Below are positions 16,767 to 25,824 of a stretch of 64,000 nucleotides of DNA, piece by piece (the first letter of the stretch is position 1; every line of letters begins with the position of its first letter). The position numbers and the translations under genes were made by a program. A model generated the notes under the pieces. The model saw only the letters and a program-made list of their open reading frames with translations, was not told the DNA's origin and made no database searches. The DNA lies in the NCBI GenBank assembly GCA_004556545.1, contig SFGO01000001.1, forward strand, positions 62,001-126,000, given 5' to 3'. This DNA is from Clostridiales bacterium. Its GTDB lineage: Bacteria > Bacillota > Clostridia > Christensenellales > Aristaeellaceae.

Positions 16767-18083
16767 TTATTTCAGCATCAGCTCAATGACCGGCACCAGC
16801 GTATCCGGCTTCACCGGCGGCAGATACAGCACCAGCTGATCGCCGTGATCCGGCAGACCCTCGCCGAAATGCGCCATTTTGCCGTCGTTAAATTTCACTT
16901 CGCTGCCGTCATGCAGGAACTGAGCGTAATCGACCTTTCCGGCTAAACCGCGCAGGATCAGATGGGCGAAGGGGTAGGCGAACAGATGAACATACAGCCG
17001 TTTCCCGTCCTCGCTCTGGGTCAGGCGGCAGTCGGCGGGCGCTTGAAACTCCGGCTCGGCCATGGTGCAGCCGTAGATGGAGCGGGCGTTGTATTTCATC
17101 CAGTCCGCATAGACGCTCAGTGCTTTTTCGGCCCGGGAATCAAAGTATCCTCGGGAAGTAGGCCCCACGTTCATCAGCAGGTTTCCGCCCAGCGATACGG
17201 TGTTTACCAGCATCCGAATAAGCATTTCCGGGCTTTTCCACGTCTGCTCGTCCCGGTAATAGCCCCAGCTGCCGGAGAAAGTCTGACAGGCTTCCCAGTT
17301 AACCAGCTCACCCGTTTCAGGGTGACGCACCCATTCCGTGGGCTGAAACTGCTCCGGCGTCCACAGATCCTGCTCGATGCCGGTGCGGTTGTCGATCATG
17401 ATATGGGGCTGCAGGCTGCGGGCCAGCGCAATCAGCTTTTCCGCCTCCCAGTCGTCCTTGCCCTTGCCGCGCATCCAGGGCGTTTTTTCGGGGATTTCGT
17501 TATCCGGATAAGAAAAATCGAACCACAGAATGTCGATCTTGCCATAGTTGGTCAGAAGCTCCGTGACCTGATTGCGCATATATTTGGCATACCGGCGCAT
17601 GTCGCGGCCCTGATTCTGCTCGTAGGCATCCGGGTCATCCCGGCGGGGATGAAGCATGTCAATAGGGAAATCCGGGTGGTGCCAGTCGATCAGAGAGTAA
17701 TAAAACCCTATGTGCAGCCCTTCGGCCCGGAAAGCGTCCACATATTCCCGCACCAGATCGCGTCCGGCGGGCGTGTTGGTGCATTTGTAGTCGGTATACT
17801 GCGTATCCCACATGCAGAAGCCTTCGTGATGCTTAGTGGTCAGCACGGCGTACTTCATTCCCGCCGCTTTGGCCTGCCGGGCCCATTCCCGGGCGTCGTA
17901 CAGATCCGGATTGAAATACTGGAAATACTTGTCATACTTTGCTTCCGGAATGCGCTCATTGGTCTTGACCCACTCGTGACGGGCCGGCATGGCGTAAAGC
18001 CCCCAATGGATAAACATGCCGAAACGATCGTGACGGAACCAGGCGGTATCGCCGGGCGTTTTTCTGATAACATAGCTGCTCAT
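16767..18083 (-). CDS. Alpha-L-fucosidase, GH29 family
   Basis: A 438-residue retaining glycosidase that releases alpha-linked L-fucose from host mucin, milk or plant glycans. Family signatures are present: FGMFIHWGLYAMPARHEW near the N-terminus, LTTKHHEGFCMWD, and KIDILWFDF, whose Asp at 189 is the expected catalytic nucleophile. No signal peptide is seen, so it probably acts on imported oligosaccharides. The start at 18083 follows AAGGAGG; a long open frame continues upstream but crosses the promoter region. It is divergent from an AraC regulator through overlapping promoters, so induction by fucosylated glycans is likely. The acid/base residue cannot be assigned by eye. Confidence 0.92.
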   Translation of the reverse strand: MSSYVIRKTPGDTAWFRHDRFGMFIHWGLYAMPARHEWVKTNERIPEAKYDKYFQYFNPDLYDAREWARQAKAAGMKYAVLTTKHHEGFCMWDTQYTDYKCTNTPAGRDLVREYVDAFRAEGLHIGFYYSLIDWHHPDFPIDMLHPRRDDPDAYEQNQGRDMRRYAKYMRNQVTELLTNYGKIDILWFDFSYPDNEIPEKTPWMRGKGKDDWEAEKLIALARSLQPHIMIDNRTGIEQDLWTPEQFQPTEWVRHPETGELVNWEACQTFSGSWGYYRDEQTWKSPEMLIRMLVNTVSLGGNLLMNVGPTSRGYFDSRAEKALSVYADWMKYNARSIYGCTMAEPEFQAPADCRLTQSEDGKRLYVHLFAYPFAHLILRGLAGKVDYAQFLHDGSEVKFNDGKMAHFGEGLPDHGDQLVLYLPPVKPDTLVPVIELMLK

Positions 18084-18102
18084 GGGAAATCCTCCTTCTT
18101 TC

Positions 18103-18152
18103 GTGACAGGATCATTCGGATATAGTATAATAACGGCATGGTTTTCCGGCAA
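18103..18152. promoter_or_regulatory. Overlapping divergent promoters, fucosidase and AraC gene
   Basis: The plus strand has GTGACA (18103-18108), 17 bp and TATAAT (18126-18131) toward the AraC gene. The minus strand has TTGCCG (18152-18147), 17 bp and TATACT (18129-18124) toward the fucosidase gene. The two -10 elements share four bases, so polymerase can occupy only one at a time. Confidence 0.75.
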
Positions 18153-18185
18153 TGGAGAATCAAGATCAAACATGGAGAAAACGTC

Positions 18186-19001
18186 ATGAATCCCTTTCAT
18201 CAGATCGTGCCGGAGTTTGAAAACACGGGGGCGGCCCTCCGGCTGAATATTGTCGTGCACGGCTGCGCCAGACTGGATCAGCGCTGGGCAGACATCAGCA
18301 TTCGTCCGCCTTACTCCCGCCTGTACTATATGATCGACGGCGAGGGCGAAGTGATCGTAGAAAAGCAAAAAATCAAGCTGCATGGGGGAAAGGTGTATCT
18401 GTTTCCGGCTGGGACCACGATTGCCTATCGGTGCCCGAAAAGCATGACGCAGCTTTATTTTCATCTGGAAACCAGAACGGCGGACGGATATGATCTTTTC
18501 ACCCGAACCCATCAGCCGGTGGAACTGCCGGTAGAGACAGACGTTTCGCAGTTAACGGCGGATTATCTTTCCGGCGGCTATTTGCCGGAAATGAGGGTGC
18601 GAAGCCGGGTCGAAACAGACGTGGCCCGCTGCATCGCCGCCAGCAGATTGGAAGAAACGCTGCTGCATCAGCCCTCCGCCTTTTTGCAGGCGGTTTTTCG
18701 CACGGTACAGAAGCAGCTTCGCTCTTCGCTGACCATCGCAGAGATCGCCCGGGAGCTTTCCCTTTCGGAAAGTTCGCTGACCAAACGCTTTCGCAGGGAG
18801 TTCGGCACGCCGCTGGGTCGGTACATGGATGAGATTCTGGCGCAGGAGATCGCCCGGCGGCTGCTTCAGTCCGATGAAAGCATCCAGACCATCGCCGAAG
18901 AGCTGGGCTTCTGCGACCCGTTCTATCTGTCCCGCTTTTTTCGGGCGCATCGGGAGCTTTCGCCCCGGGAATACCGCCTTCGCATGAAGGCGCAGATTTA
19001 A
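18186..19001 (+). CDS. AraC-family regulator, probable fucoside regulator
   Basis: A 271-residue regulator with an N-terminal cupin (RPPYSRLYYMIDGEGEVIV, a beta-barrel sensor) and a C-terminal pair of helix-turn-helix motifs (LTIAEIARELSLSESSLTKRFRREFG and IQTIAEELGFCDPFYLSRFFRAHRELSPREYR). Its position divergent from the GH29 gene, with interlocked promoters, suggests that it controls alpha-L-fucosidase expression and perhaps its own. GGAGAAAA precedes ATG 18186; the frame is open upstream to 18138, but that segment is close to the -10. Confidence 0.88.
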   Translation: MNPFHQIVPEFENTGAALRLNIVVHGCARLDQRWADISIRPPYSRLYYMIDGEGEVIVEKQKIKLHGGKVYLFPAGTTIAYRCPKSMTQLYFHLETRTADGYDLFTRTHQPVELPVETDVSQLTADYLSGGYLPEMRVRSRVETDVARCIAASRLEETLLHQPSAFLQAVFRTVQKQLRSSLTIAEIARELSLSESSLTKRFRREFGTPLGRYMDEILAQEIARRLLQSDESIQTIAEELGFCDPFYLSRFFRAHRELSPREYRLRMKAQI

Positions 19002-19009
19002 TGACACCT

Positions 19010-19031
19010 GATGGAATCCTCCATCTTTTTT
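19010..19031 (+). terminator. Rho-independent terminator after the AraC gene
   Basis: GATGGA-ATCC-TCCATC stem-loop directly followed by six T residues. Confidence 0.75.
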
Positions 19032-19066
19032 ACGTTTCACGGGTAGAAGGCGTTTGGAATGGATGG

Positions 19067-19095
19067 TTGACAGTTCGGAAAAGAAAAGATAAAAT
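19067..19095 (+). promoter_or_regulatory. Strong sigma-A promoter
   Basis: Perfect TTGACA (19067-19072), 17-bp spacer, TAAAAT (19090-19095). It drives the two small genes that follow. Confidence 0.88.
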
Positions 19096-19134
19096 ACAGT
19101 TGTAATGCATCGAATGTTTCAGGAGGCTTACACG

Positions 19135-19449
19135 ATGGAAACCTGCGGCATACCGAATGAATTGCAGTCTTTTCTGAACGAACGGAAGCAGCTGAAGCTT
19201 TGGCCTGCGAAAAGAAAAAAGCAGCTTATGGCGCTCTGGTATCTGGCCGGACGGTTGGAGGCAGGAAAGACCTACTCGGAGTCGGAAATCAACGTTCTTC
19301 TGGATGAATGGACTACCTTCCATGATCCGGCTACGCTGCGGCGGGAATTGTACAATCATTTCCTGCTCGACCGCCTAAGCGACGGGCGGCAGTACTGGCG
19401 CACGGAAGAAATTCCGCCGCTGGAGACGTTTTTGTCAACCTATCTTTGA
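19135..19449 (+). CDS. DUF2087-domain protein
   Basis: A 104-residue conserved hypothetical protein. The DUF2087 pattern is visible: WPAKRKKQLMALWYLAGRLEAGKTYSESEINVLLDEW, then FHDPATLRRELYNHFLLDR and RQYWR. Elsewhere the domain often follows an N-terminal DNA-binding region; here it stands alone. Function is unknown, though the fold resembles a winged helix. The start at 19135 has AGGAGG at 8 nt; an in-frame ATG at 19105 lies only about 10 nt from the -10 and is rejected. It is probably co-transcribed with the next gene. Confidence 0.85.
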   Translation: METCGIPNELQSFLNERKQLKLWPAKRKKQLMALWYLAGRLEAGKTYSESEINVLLDEWTTFHDPATLRRELYNHFLLDRLSDGRQYWRTEEIPPLETFLSTYL

Positions 19450-19474
19450 TTGATTATGCAAAGGAGCGCTTTGA

Positions 19475-19822
19475 ATGAAAAAATGGTACGCGGAGGAATA
19501 TGAATTCACGGTGGAAGTAACGGGCTTTCTGCGCGGCGACCACACGGAGAGATACTGCCGCAACGGCGAAGAGATCGGCGATACCTACCATTGCACCTAC
19601 GGATGCCCCGTCAATCAGGATGGACAGGGCATCTGCTCCAAAACGATGATGATGCTGTATCCATTGATGGAAGCCGTCCGCAGCGGCGGCGACCTGACGT
19701 ATGTGGGCGGCGAGGACAAGTACGAAAAGACCATCGTTTGCCCGGATGGATGCGTGATGTTCCGGCTGACGGCCCGTCCGCTTGGCAACGAAAATTTTCA
19801 TAAAGGCAAGTTCTATGACTGA
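19475..19822 (+). CDS. TIGR04076-type small conserved protein
   Basis: A 115-residue protein of unknown function. It has a beta-rich N-terminus and a central segment YGCPVNQDGQGICSKTMMMLYPLMEAVRSGGDL, then IVCPDGCVMFRLTARP, typical of the TIGR04076 group. Five cysteines are spread through the protein and could bind a metal, which is inference only. AAAGGAGCG precedes the ATG. It lies 25 bp after the DUF2087 gene and ends just before a terminator. Confidence 0.75.
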   Translation: MKKWYAEEYEFTVEVTGFLRGDHTERYCRNGEEIGDTYHCTYGCPVNQDGQGICSKTMMMLYPLMEAVRSGGDLTYVGGEDKYEKTIVCPDGCVMFRLTARPLGNENFHKGKFYD

Positions 19823-19886
19823 ACCGCCGCCTCATAAAAGAAGCATTCCCTTTTCAGCAAAGATACAGCCTGTTTGCTGCAAATCC

Positions 19887-19915
19887 TTGCGCAAAAACGC
19901 CGCCGGCGCTATAAT
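19887..19915 (+). promoter_or_regulatory. Promoter of mtnA, placed inside a terminator
   Basis: TTGCGC (19887-19892), 17 bp, TATAAT (19910-19915). The -10 lies in the loop of the upstream operon's terminator hairpin, so transcripts starting here lack the left arm and cannot form it. Confidence 0.7.
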
Positions 19916-19943
19916 GCTGCTGGGCGGCGTTTGTTTGTTTTTT
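19896..19943 (+). terminator. Rho-independent terminator of the DUF2087 operon
   Basis: AACGCCGCC (19896-19904) pairs with GGCGGCGTT (19923-19931), followed by TGTTTGTTTTTT. Confidence 0.8.
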
Positions 19944-19972
19944 GGATAATATAGCGTAAAGGAGCGTTTTTC

Positions 19973-21064
19973 ATGGCGGACAAAAGCATTATGAGCTACG
20001 AAACCGTGGCGCTGGATGAAGAAAATCACGCGCTGGTCATCATCGATCAGACGAAGCTGCCGGGACAGGTCAAAATGCTGCATTTGACAGAGCAGAAGGA
20101 CATCTGGCAGGCGATTTATCTTTTGCAGGTGCGGGGCGCGCCCGCCATCGGCGTGGCCGCAGGCTTCGGCCTGTATCTGGCGGCTCGGCGAATTCAGGCA
20201 GATGGCTTCGAGGACTTTTACCGGCAGCTTCACGAAGCCAAGGAATATCTGAATTCCTCCCGTCCCACGGCGGTGAATCTTTCCTGGGCGCTGAACCGGA
20301 TGGAGCAGGTCGCCCTGAACCATCGGGAAAAGCCGGTTGCGGAGATCCAAGAACTGCTGCGCCGGGAATGCATCGCCATCAAGGAAGAGGACGTGTGGAT
20401 GTGCCGTAAGATCGGCGAATACGGCCTGAGCCTGATCAAAGACGGCGACGGCGTACTGACCCACTGCAACGCCGGTCAGCTGGCCACCTCCAAATACGGC
20501 ACGGCCTTGGCCCCCATTCACCTTGGCCGGGAAAAAGGAATGCATTTTCGCATATACTGCGACGAAACGCGCCCCCTTTTGCAGGGAACCCGTCTTTCCT
20601 CTTTTGAAATGCTGGCCGACGGCGTAGATACCACCGTGATCTGCGATAACATGGCTTCTCAGGTGATGAAAAACGGCTGGGTAAACGCGGTCTTCGTGGG
20701 CTGCGACCGGGTGGCGGCCAACGGCGACGCCTGCAATAAGATCGGCACTTCCGGCGTTGCTATTCTGGCGAAATACTACGGCATTCCCTTTTACGTGCTG
20801 GGGCCCACTTCTACCATCGATATGAGTATCGAAAAAGGCGAAGATATTCCCATCGAGCAGCGTCCTGCCTCCGAAGTAACGGAAATGTGGTACAAGCAGC
20901 CCATGGCGCCCGCCGGGGTGAAGGTATACAATCCGGCTTTTGACTTTGCGGATCACGAGCTGATTTCCGGCATTGTTACGGAATATGGCATTGCCCGTCC
21001 GCCTTATACTGAAAGCCTGAAGGAGATCTTCCGCAAAAAGGCGGAAGCGCAGGGAAAAAAATAA
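19973..21064 (+). CDS. mtnA: S-methyl-5-thioribose-1-phosphate isomerase
   Basis: Converts 5-methylthioribose 1-phosphate to the ribulose form in methionine salvage. The 363-residue length is normal. The active-site Cys is in THCNAGQLAT (C165) and the catalytic Asp in GCDRVAANGDACNKIGT (D245); RGAPAIGVAA near residue 55 binds phosphate. AAAGGAGCG precedes the ATG. No other salvage gene is beside it, so it may also serve purine-nucleoside or methylthioribose recycling with partners elsewhere. An acetyltransferase follows after 35 bp without a terminator. Confidence 0.95.
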   Translation: MADKSIMSYETVALDEENHALVIIDQTKLPGQVKMLHLTEQKDIWQAIYLLQVRGAPAIGVAAGFGLYLAARRIQADGFEDFYRQLHEAKEYLNSSRPTAVNLSWALNRMEQVALNHREKPVAEIQELLRRECIAIKEEDVWMCRKIGEYGLSLIKDGDGVLTHCNAGQLATSKYGTALAPIHLGREKGMHFRIYCDETRPLLQGTRLSSFEMLADGVDTTVICDNMASQVMKNGWVNAVFVGCDRVAANGDACNKIGTSGVAILAKYYGIPFYVLGPTSTIDMSIEKGEDIPIEQRPASEVTEMWYKQPMAPAGVKVYNPAFDFADHELISGIVTEYGIARPPYTESLKEIFRKKAEAQGKK

Positions 21065-21099
21065 GCGCTTTTCAAAAAGCACGAAAAAAGGGGAACGAT

Positions 21100-21612
21100 A
21101 TGAGGATCAGAAAAGCGGAAAAAAGAGACAATGATGAGATCTATGCTGTCATAAAGACTGCTTTTGAAAGCGCCGAGCATGCAGACGGCAACGAGCAGGA
21201 TCTGTTCCATGCCTTAACGGCGGGAAGCGCCTATATCCCCGAATTATCGCTGGTAGCCGAAGAAAAGGGCAAGATCATAGGACATATTCTGTTTACGAAA
21301 GCGCAGGTAGGGCCAGAGTCCGTTCTGGCTTTGGCACCGCTTTCCGTTTTGCCGGAGCATCAGAAGAAAGGGATCGGGACGGCGTTGATCCGAGAAGGGC
21401 ATCAAACAGCCCGGCAGTTGGGATACGGCTATTCCGTCGTTCTGGGAAGCAGCTGCTATTATCCCCGATTTGGCTACGTGCCGGCAGACTGTTTCGGGAT
21501 CGCTGCCCCCTTTGAGGTGCCGCGGGAAAACTTCATGGCCTGCAAACTACAGGAGGAAGCGCCGGTTCTTCATGGCGTCATGCAGTATGCTGAAGCCTTT
21601 GGCATAGCATAA
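21100..21612 (+). CDS. GNAT-family N-acetyltransferase, YhbS-like
   Basis: A 170-residue acetyltransferase resembling YhbS. Motif A reads LAPLSVLPEHQKKGIGTALIREGHQTA; the GSSCYYPRFGYVPA segment is characteristic of the group. The substrate is unknown. AAAGGGGAACG precedes the ATG. It probably forms a transcript with mtnA, ending at the 21690 hairpin. Confidence 0.87.
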   Translation: MRIRKAEKRDNDEIYAVIKTAFESAEHADGNEQDLFHALTAGSAYIPELSLVAEEKGKIIGHILFTKAQVGPESVLALAPLSVLPEHQKKGIGTALIREGHQTARQLGYGYSVVLGSSCYYPRFGYVPADCFGIAAPFEVPRENFMACKLQEEAPVLHGVMQYAEAFGIA

Positions 21613-21689
21613 TCTTTCTTCACTTTATGGGCGGTTCAGCGTTGGACAGATGTGCGCCCAAAATAGAAACCTTCCAATATTCTTATGTC

Positions 21690-21753
21690 AACACCCCTCG
21701 CTCAGCGGAAGCCGAAGGCCGTCCTGTGGGCGAGGGGTTGTTGATTTTCTTTT
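21690..21753 (+). terminator. Terminator between acetyltransferase and ABC exporter genes
   Basis: AACACCCCTCGC (21690-21701) pairs with GCGAGGGGTTGTT (21730-21742) with one bulged T, followed by a T-rich stretch. It lies between convergent genes. Confidence 0.75.
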
Positions 21754-21756
21754 GAA

Positions 21757-23547
21757 TTAGGCAGCCTGTTCAAACTGGCTGTTGTACAGGTCGGCATAGA
21801 AGCCGCCCTGCGCCATCAGCTGGTCGTGGGTGCCGCTTTCCACCACATCGCCTTCCCTCATGACGAGGATCAGATCGGCGTTTTTGATGGTGGACAGACG
21901 GTGCGCGATCACGAAGCTGGTGCGGCCTTTGGTCAGTTCGTCCATGGCCCGCTGGATCAGCAGCTCCGTGCGGGTATCCACGGAGGAAGTCGCTTCGTCC
22001 AGAATCAGCATGGGTGCGTTCTGCAGCATGGCCCGGGCGATGGTCAAAAGCTGCTTCTGACCGGCGGAGATGCTGGTGCTGTCGGACAGAACCGTGTCAA
22101 ATCCCTGAGGAAGGGAATGAACGAATTTATCCAGTCCGCAGGCCTTGCAGACCTTCTCCAACTGCTCGTCCGTAATGCCCTGCATATTGTAGACCAGATT
22201 TTCCCGGACGGTTCCTTCAAACAGCCAGGTATCCTGCAGCACCATGCTGAACAGATCGTGTACCGTCTCCCGGCGCATATCCGAGATTTTCACCCCATCA
22301 ATGGAAATGCTGCCGGAGTTGATTTCAAAGAAGCGCATCAGCAGTTTGACCATCGTGGTCTTGCCTGCGCCGGTGGGGCCGACAATGGCCACCTTCTGAC
22401 CGGGACGCACCTGAGCGGAGAAATCCTTGATGATGATTTTGTCCGGAGAATCGGGATAGCTGAACCGCACATGGTCGAAGGTAACGGCCCCCTGCACCTG
22501 AGGCAGCGCAGCAGTCTTTTCACTTTCGTCGTCCAGCTCTTCGCTCTCCAGAAAATCGAAAATACGGTGAGCGGATGCGGAAGCCGTCTGCATATTGGTC
22601 ATACCCTGCGCAATCTGGGTCAGCGGCGAGGTGAACAGGCGCACATACAGGATGAAGGAAACGATCACGCCGAATTCGATGGTTCCGTTGATGGCCAGAA
22701 TGGAGCCGACGACGCAGACCGCCACATAGGCGATATTGCCGATGACATTCATCAGGGGCTGCATCACGCCGGAAAGAAACTGCGATTTCCAGTTGGCGTC
22801 ATAAACGGCGGCGTTCAGGCGGTCGAAATGCTCGCCGACCTTGCGTCCGGCGCGGCTGATGCGTACCACTTCATGCCCGGAATACATTTCCTCCACGTAG
22901 CCGTTCAGCTCGCCAAGGCTCTTCTGCCGGGCGGAGAAATACCGCTGGGATTTAGACATGATCAGGATGATCGCCAGCAGGCCGATAAAGGTGACGGCCA
23001 GTGAGATCAGCGCCAGCCGCCATTCAGTGGCAAACATCATAATCAGGCAGCCCACAAACTGGGTGGCGGCGCTGATGATGGTAGGCAGGCTGTTGGTCAG
23101 ACCCTGCTGCAACGTGGAAACATCGTTGGTGATACGGCTGAGAATGTCGCCCTGAGAGGTGACGTTAAAGGTCTTCTGGGGCACCCGGTTGATTTTCTCA
23201 GACAGCTCAGCACGCATACGGTAGGACATTTTCAGCGTGACCACCGACATGATATAGTGCTGCGTAAAGCTGAACAGGGCGCTCAGCCCATAGATCACAG
23301 CCAGAAAAATGCCGATTCTGGCAATGGCGTTCAGGTCGATGCCGGTCATCAGCCCGTCGGACATGATGGTGGCAATACCGCCGATCTTGTCCGGGCCGAT
23401 AATGGTCATGACGGCGCTCAGCGCTGCCAGCACCAGTGCGACGATAATCACGCCCATGCTGGAACGGAGATAATCCGTCATCCGCGGCAAGGCGGTGCGG
23501 ATATCGCCTTTTTCATTGGGACGTCCATGCATATTTCTCATCATCAT
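21757..23547 (-). CDS. ABC exporter subunit with consensus ATPase site
   Basis: A 596-residue half-transporter: six transmembrane helices (about residues 30-330), then an ATPase domain with Walker A VGPTGAGKTT, signature ISAGQKQL, Walker B MLILDEATSSVD with the catalytic Glu, and the switch His in IAHRLST. With the adjacent gene it forms a heterodimer of the TM287/288 or BmrCD type that exports drugs or lipids. GGAGGG precedes the ATG with 6 nt spacing. The gene lies 12 bp after its partner in a MarR-led operon. Confidence 0.93.
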   Translation of the reverse strand: MMMRNMHGRPNEKGDIRTALPRMTDYLRSSMGVIIVALVLAALSAVMTIIGPDKIGGIATIMSDGLMTGIDLNAIARIGIFLAVIYGLSALFSFTQHYIMSVVTLKMSYRMRAELSEKINRVPQKTFNVTSQGDILSRITNDVSTLQQGLTNSLPTIISAATQFVGCLIMMFATEWRLALISLAVTFIGLLAIILIMSKSQRYFSARQKSLGELNGYVEEMYSGHEVVRISRAGRKVGEHFDRLNAAVYDANWKSQFLSGVMQPLMNVIGNIAYVAVCVVGSILAINGTIEFGVIVSFILYVRLFTSPLTQIAQGMTNMQTASASAHRIFDFLESEELDDESEKTAALPQVQGAVTFDHVRFSYPDSPDKIIIKDFSAQVRPGQKVAIVGPTGAGKTTMVKLLMRFFEINSGSISIDGVKISDMRRETVHDLFSMVLQDTWLFEGTVRENLVYNMQGITDEQLEKVCKACGLDKFVHSLPQGFDTVLSDSTSISAGQKQLLTIARAMLQNAPMLILDEATSSVDTRTELLIQRAMDELTKGRTSFVIAHRLSTIKNADLILVMREGDVVESGTHDQLMAQGGFYADLYNSQFEQAA

Positions 23548-23559
23548 TTGTTCCCTCCT

Positions 23560-25314
23560 TTACGCCAGCTCGGCCGCGCTGAGCTGAGAAGTGGCAATCT
23601 CCCGGTAAACCTCGCAGGTTTTCATCAATTCCTCATGGGTGCCCATGCCGACGGCCTCGCCGCGATCCAGCACGATAATCTTGTCCGCATGCCGGATGGT
23701 GCTGATGCGCTGAGCCACGATGATCTTCGTGGTGTCATGCAGCTGCTTGGCCAGGCCTTCCCGCAGCTTGGCGTCGGTGCGGTAGTCCAGTGCGGAGAAG
23801 GAGTCGTCGAAGACCAGAATTTCTGGCTTGCGGGCCAGCGCCCGGGCAATGGAGAGCCGCTGCTTCTGACCGCCGGACACGTTCCGGCCCAGCTGGGCGA
23901 TATGATGCTCTGCGCCCTCCGGCAGCTTCTCCACGAATTCCTTCGCCTGAGAAAGCTCAATGGCGCTATCCAGCGCGCCGTCGTCTGCGGCGGCCTTGCT
24001 TTCCCCGAACAACACGTTGTCGCGGATGGATCCGGAGAACAGGACGGCCTTCTGAGTCACATAGCCCAGCTTATCGTATAGGGCATCGAAAGCATAGTCC
24101 TTCACATCCACGCCGTCCACCAGCACCTGCCCGGAAGTCGCGTCATAAAAGCGGGGAATCAGGCTGACCAGCGTGGACTTGCCGCTGCCGGTCGCGCCGA
24201 TAATGGCCAGCGTTTCGCCCTGATTCACCCGGAAGCTGATATGGCTCAGCTCTTCTTCGGACGCATGGGGGTAGCGGAAGCTGACATCCCGGAATTCCAC
24301 CGAGCCGCGTTCTTTCCCTTCGCTGACCTTGCCTTCGGTAATGGAGGCGTTTCGATCCAGCACTTCATTGATACGCTCGGCGGAGACCTGCGCCTGCGGC
24401 AGCATCATGAAGATCATGACCAGCATCATAAAGGACATAACAATGTAGGTAGCGTAGGTGCTGAAGACCAGCACATCGCTGAACATGGTCAGCCGGGTCA
24501 TGGGATCCGTCAGCGGGATCTGATTGACCAGCGCCGCGCCCAGCCAGTAAATAACCAGCGCCAGACCGTTCATGCCCAGCGTCATGGTGGGCTGCACCAG
24601 CGAGAAAAGCTTCTGGTTCTTCATCTGAACGTTCATCATTTCTTTGCTGGGGCCGTCGAATTTTTCGTTCTGATAGCCTTCCGCATTAAAGGCATGCACT
24701 ACGTTGATGCCGGTGAGATTTTCCCGGGCCACCCGGTTGATGCTGTCTGTCAGCTTCTGCACAATGCGGAAACGGGGAATACAGGTGGCCATGACCATGA
24801 AAATCGTCAGGCAGATGGCCAACACAAAACCGGCAGTAACGGCGGACAACTCCCAGCTTTTGCCCAAAATTTTGATGACGGCCCAAACGGCCATGATGGG
24901 CGCTTTGATCATCATTTGAAGGCCCATGGCGACGATCATCTGAATCTGGGTAATATCGTTGGTGGTACGGGTAATCAGACTGGCAACGGAAAAGTCGGCC
25001 ATTTCTTCCTGCCCAATGTCCATTACATGATGGAAGACCTTCTCACGCACGACGAAGCTGAAGCCGGAAGCCGTCCGGGCGGAAAGATAGCCGCAAATGA
25101 CGGCCAGCAGCGCACTGGCTGCGGTGCAGCCCAGCATTTTCAGGCCTACGTTCAAAATATCAGACGTCTGGCCGGACGTTTTGATCAGCATGGTCAGTTC
25201 CGTCATGTAGTCCGGAAGCCGCAGGTCAAAGTAGATCTGTCCGACGACGAAAACCAGACAGATCAGCGCCATCAGCGCCTCTTTGCGGCGCATGTTTTTG
25301 AATAGTTTCAGCAT
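23560..25314 (-). CDS. ABC exporter subunit with degenerate Walker B
   Basis: A 584-residue half-transporter with six helices followed by an ATPase domain: Walker A IGATGSGKSTL, signature NVSGGQKQRLS and Walker B ILVFDDSFSALD. The residue after the Walker B Asp is Asp instead of the catalytic Glu, and the switch position reads VAQRIST with Gln for His. This is the asymmetric pattern of heterodimeric exporters, with one weak and one competent ATP site. AAGGAGG precedes the ATG. It stands between marR and the partner subunit. Confidence 0.93.
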   Translation of the reverse strand: MLKLFKNMRRKEALMALICLVFVVGQIYFDLRLPDYMTELTMLIKTSGQTSDILNVGLKMLGCTAASALLAVICGYLSARTASGFSFVVREKVFHHVMDIGQEEMADFSVASLITRTTNDITQIQMIVAMGLQMMIKAPIMAVWAVIKILGKSWELSAVTAGFVLAICLTIFMVMATCIPRFRIVQKLTDSINRVARENLTGINVVHAFNAEGYQNEKFDGPSKEMMNVQMKNQKLFSLVQPTMTLGMNGLALVIYWLGAALVNQIPLTDPMTRLTMFSDVLVFSTYATYIVMSFMMLVMIFMMLPQAQVSAERINEVLDRNASITEGKVSEGKERGSVEFRDVSFRYPHASEEELSHISFRVNQGETLAIIGATGSGKSTLVSLIPRFYDATSGQVLVDGVDVKDYAFDALYDKLGYVTQKAVLFSGSIRDNVLFGESKAAADDGALDSAIELSQAKEFVEKLPEGAEHHIAQLGRNVSGGQKQRLSIARALARKPEILVFDDSFSALDYRTDAKLREGLAKQLHDTTKIIVAQRISTIRHADKIIVLDRGEAVGMGTHEELMKTCEVYREIATSQLSAAELA

Positions 25315-25343
25315 GGTTCACCCTCCTTATTTCCTGAGCTGAA

Positions 25344-25799
25344 TCAGAGCCCATGATGCAGAATGCCTTCCAGATTTTGTCCGAACCGGGCCAGGGTCCG
25401 GCGGAAGGACTCCATATCGCTTTCGGCAATGCCGTCCGCCAGTCTGGCGGCAAAGGCTTTTTGCAGCCTGCGGCCTTCCTCAATCACCGGCCGGGCCTTT
25501 TCCGTACAGGCAAGCCGCGTTTTCCGGCGGTCGCTCACGGATTCCGCCCGCACCAGTAGCCCTTCATTGACCAGCCTGTCCACGTGTACCGAAACAATTC
25601 CCGGCTTCAATCCGCGGCATTGGCAAACATCGCTGGCCGTGTTGTTTTCCGGGTTGTTTGCGATGAACAGCAGAATGTCCACCGCCATCGGCGGCAAGCC
25701 TGTTGCGCGGCACAGGGGCTGAAGCACCATGTGATAGGCATCAATAAATTTGGCGGCATGGCTGAACATCCGGGAGCCAGTCAGATTCCACTCAGGCAT
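25344..25799 (-). CDS. MarR-family transcriptional regulator
   Basis: A 151-residue winged-helix regulator. The DNA-binding region runs through TASDVCQCRGLKPGIVSVHVDRLVNEGLLVR, and the wing contains ESVSDRRKTRLACTEKARPVIEEG with the conserved DRR. It is the first gene of an operon with both ABC exporter subunits and is predicted to repress them until a toxic ligand binds. The start at 25799 has TGGAGG upstream; an in-frame ATG at 25856 overlaps the promoter. Confidence 0.9.
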   Translation of the reverse strand: MPEWNLTGSRMFSHAAKFIDAYHMVLQPLCRATGLPPMAVDILLFIANNPENNTASDVCQCRGLKPGIVSVHVDRLVNEGLLVRAESVSDRRKTRLACTEKARPVIEEGRRLQKAFAARLADGIAESDMESFRRTLARFGQNLEGILHHGL

Positions 25800-25824
25800 T
25801 TTTTCCTCCAAAATTATTTCAATA

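Noticed and set aside
25223..25483. An 85-codon open frame between the ABC gene and marR on the minus strand
   Set aside because: It overlaps both the marR 3' end and the ABC gene 5' end in another frame, and the intergenic space is only 29 bp.
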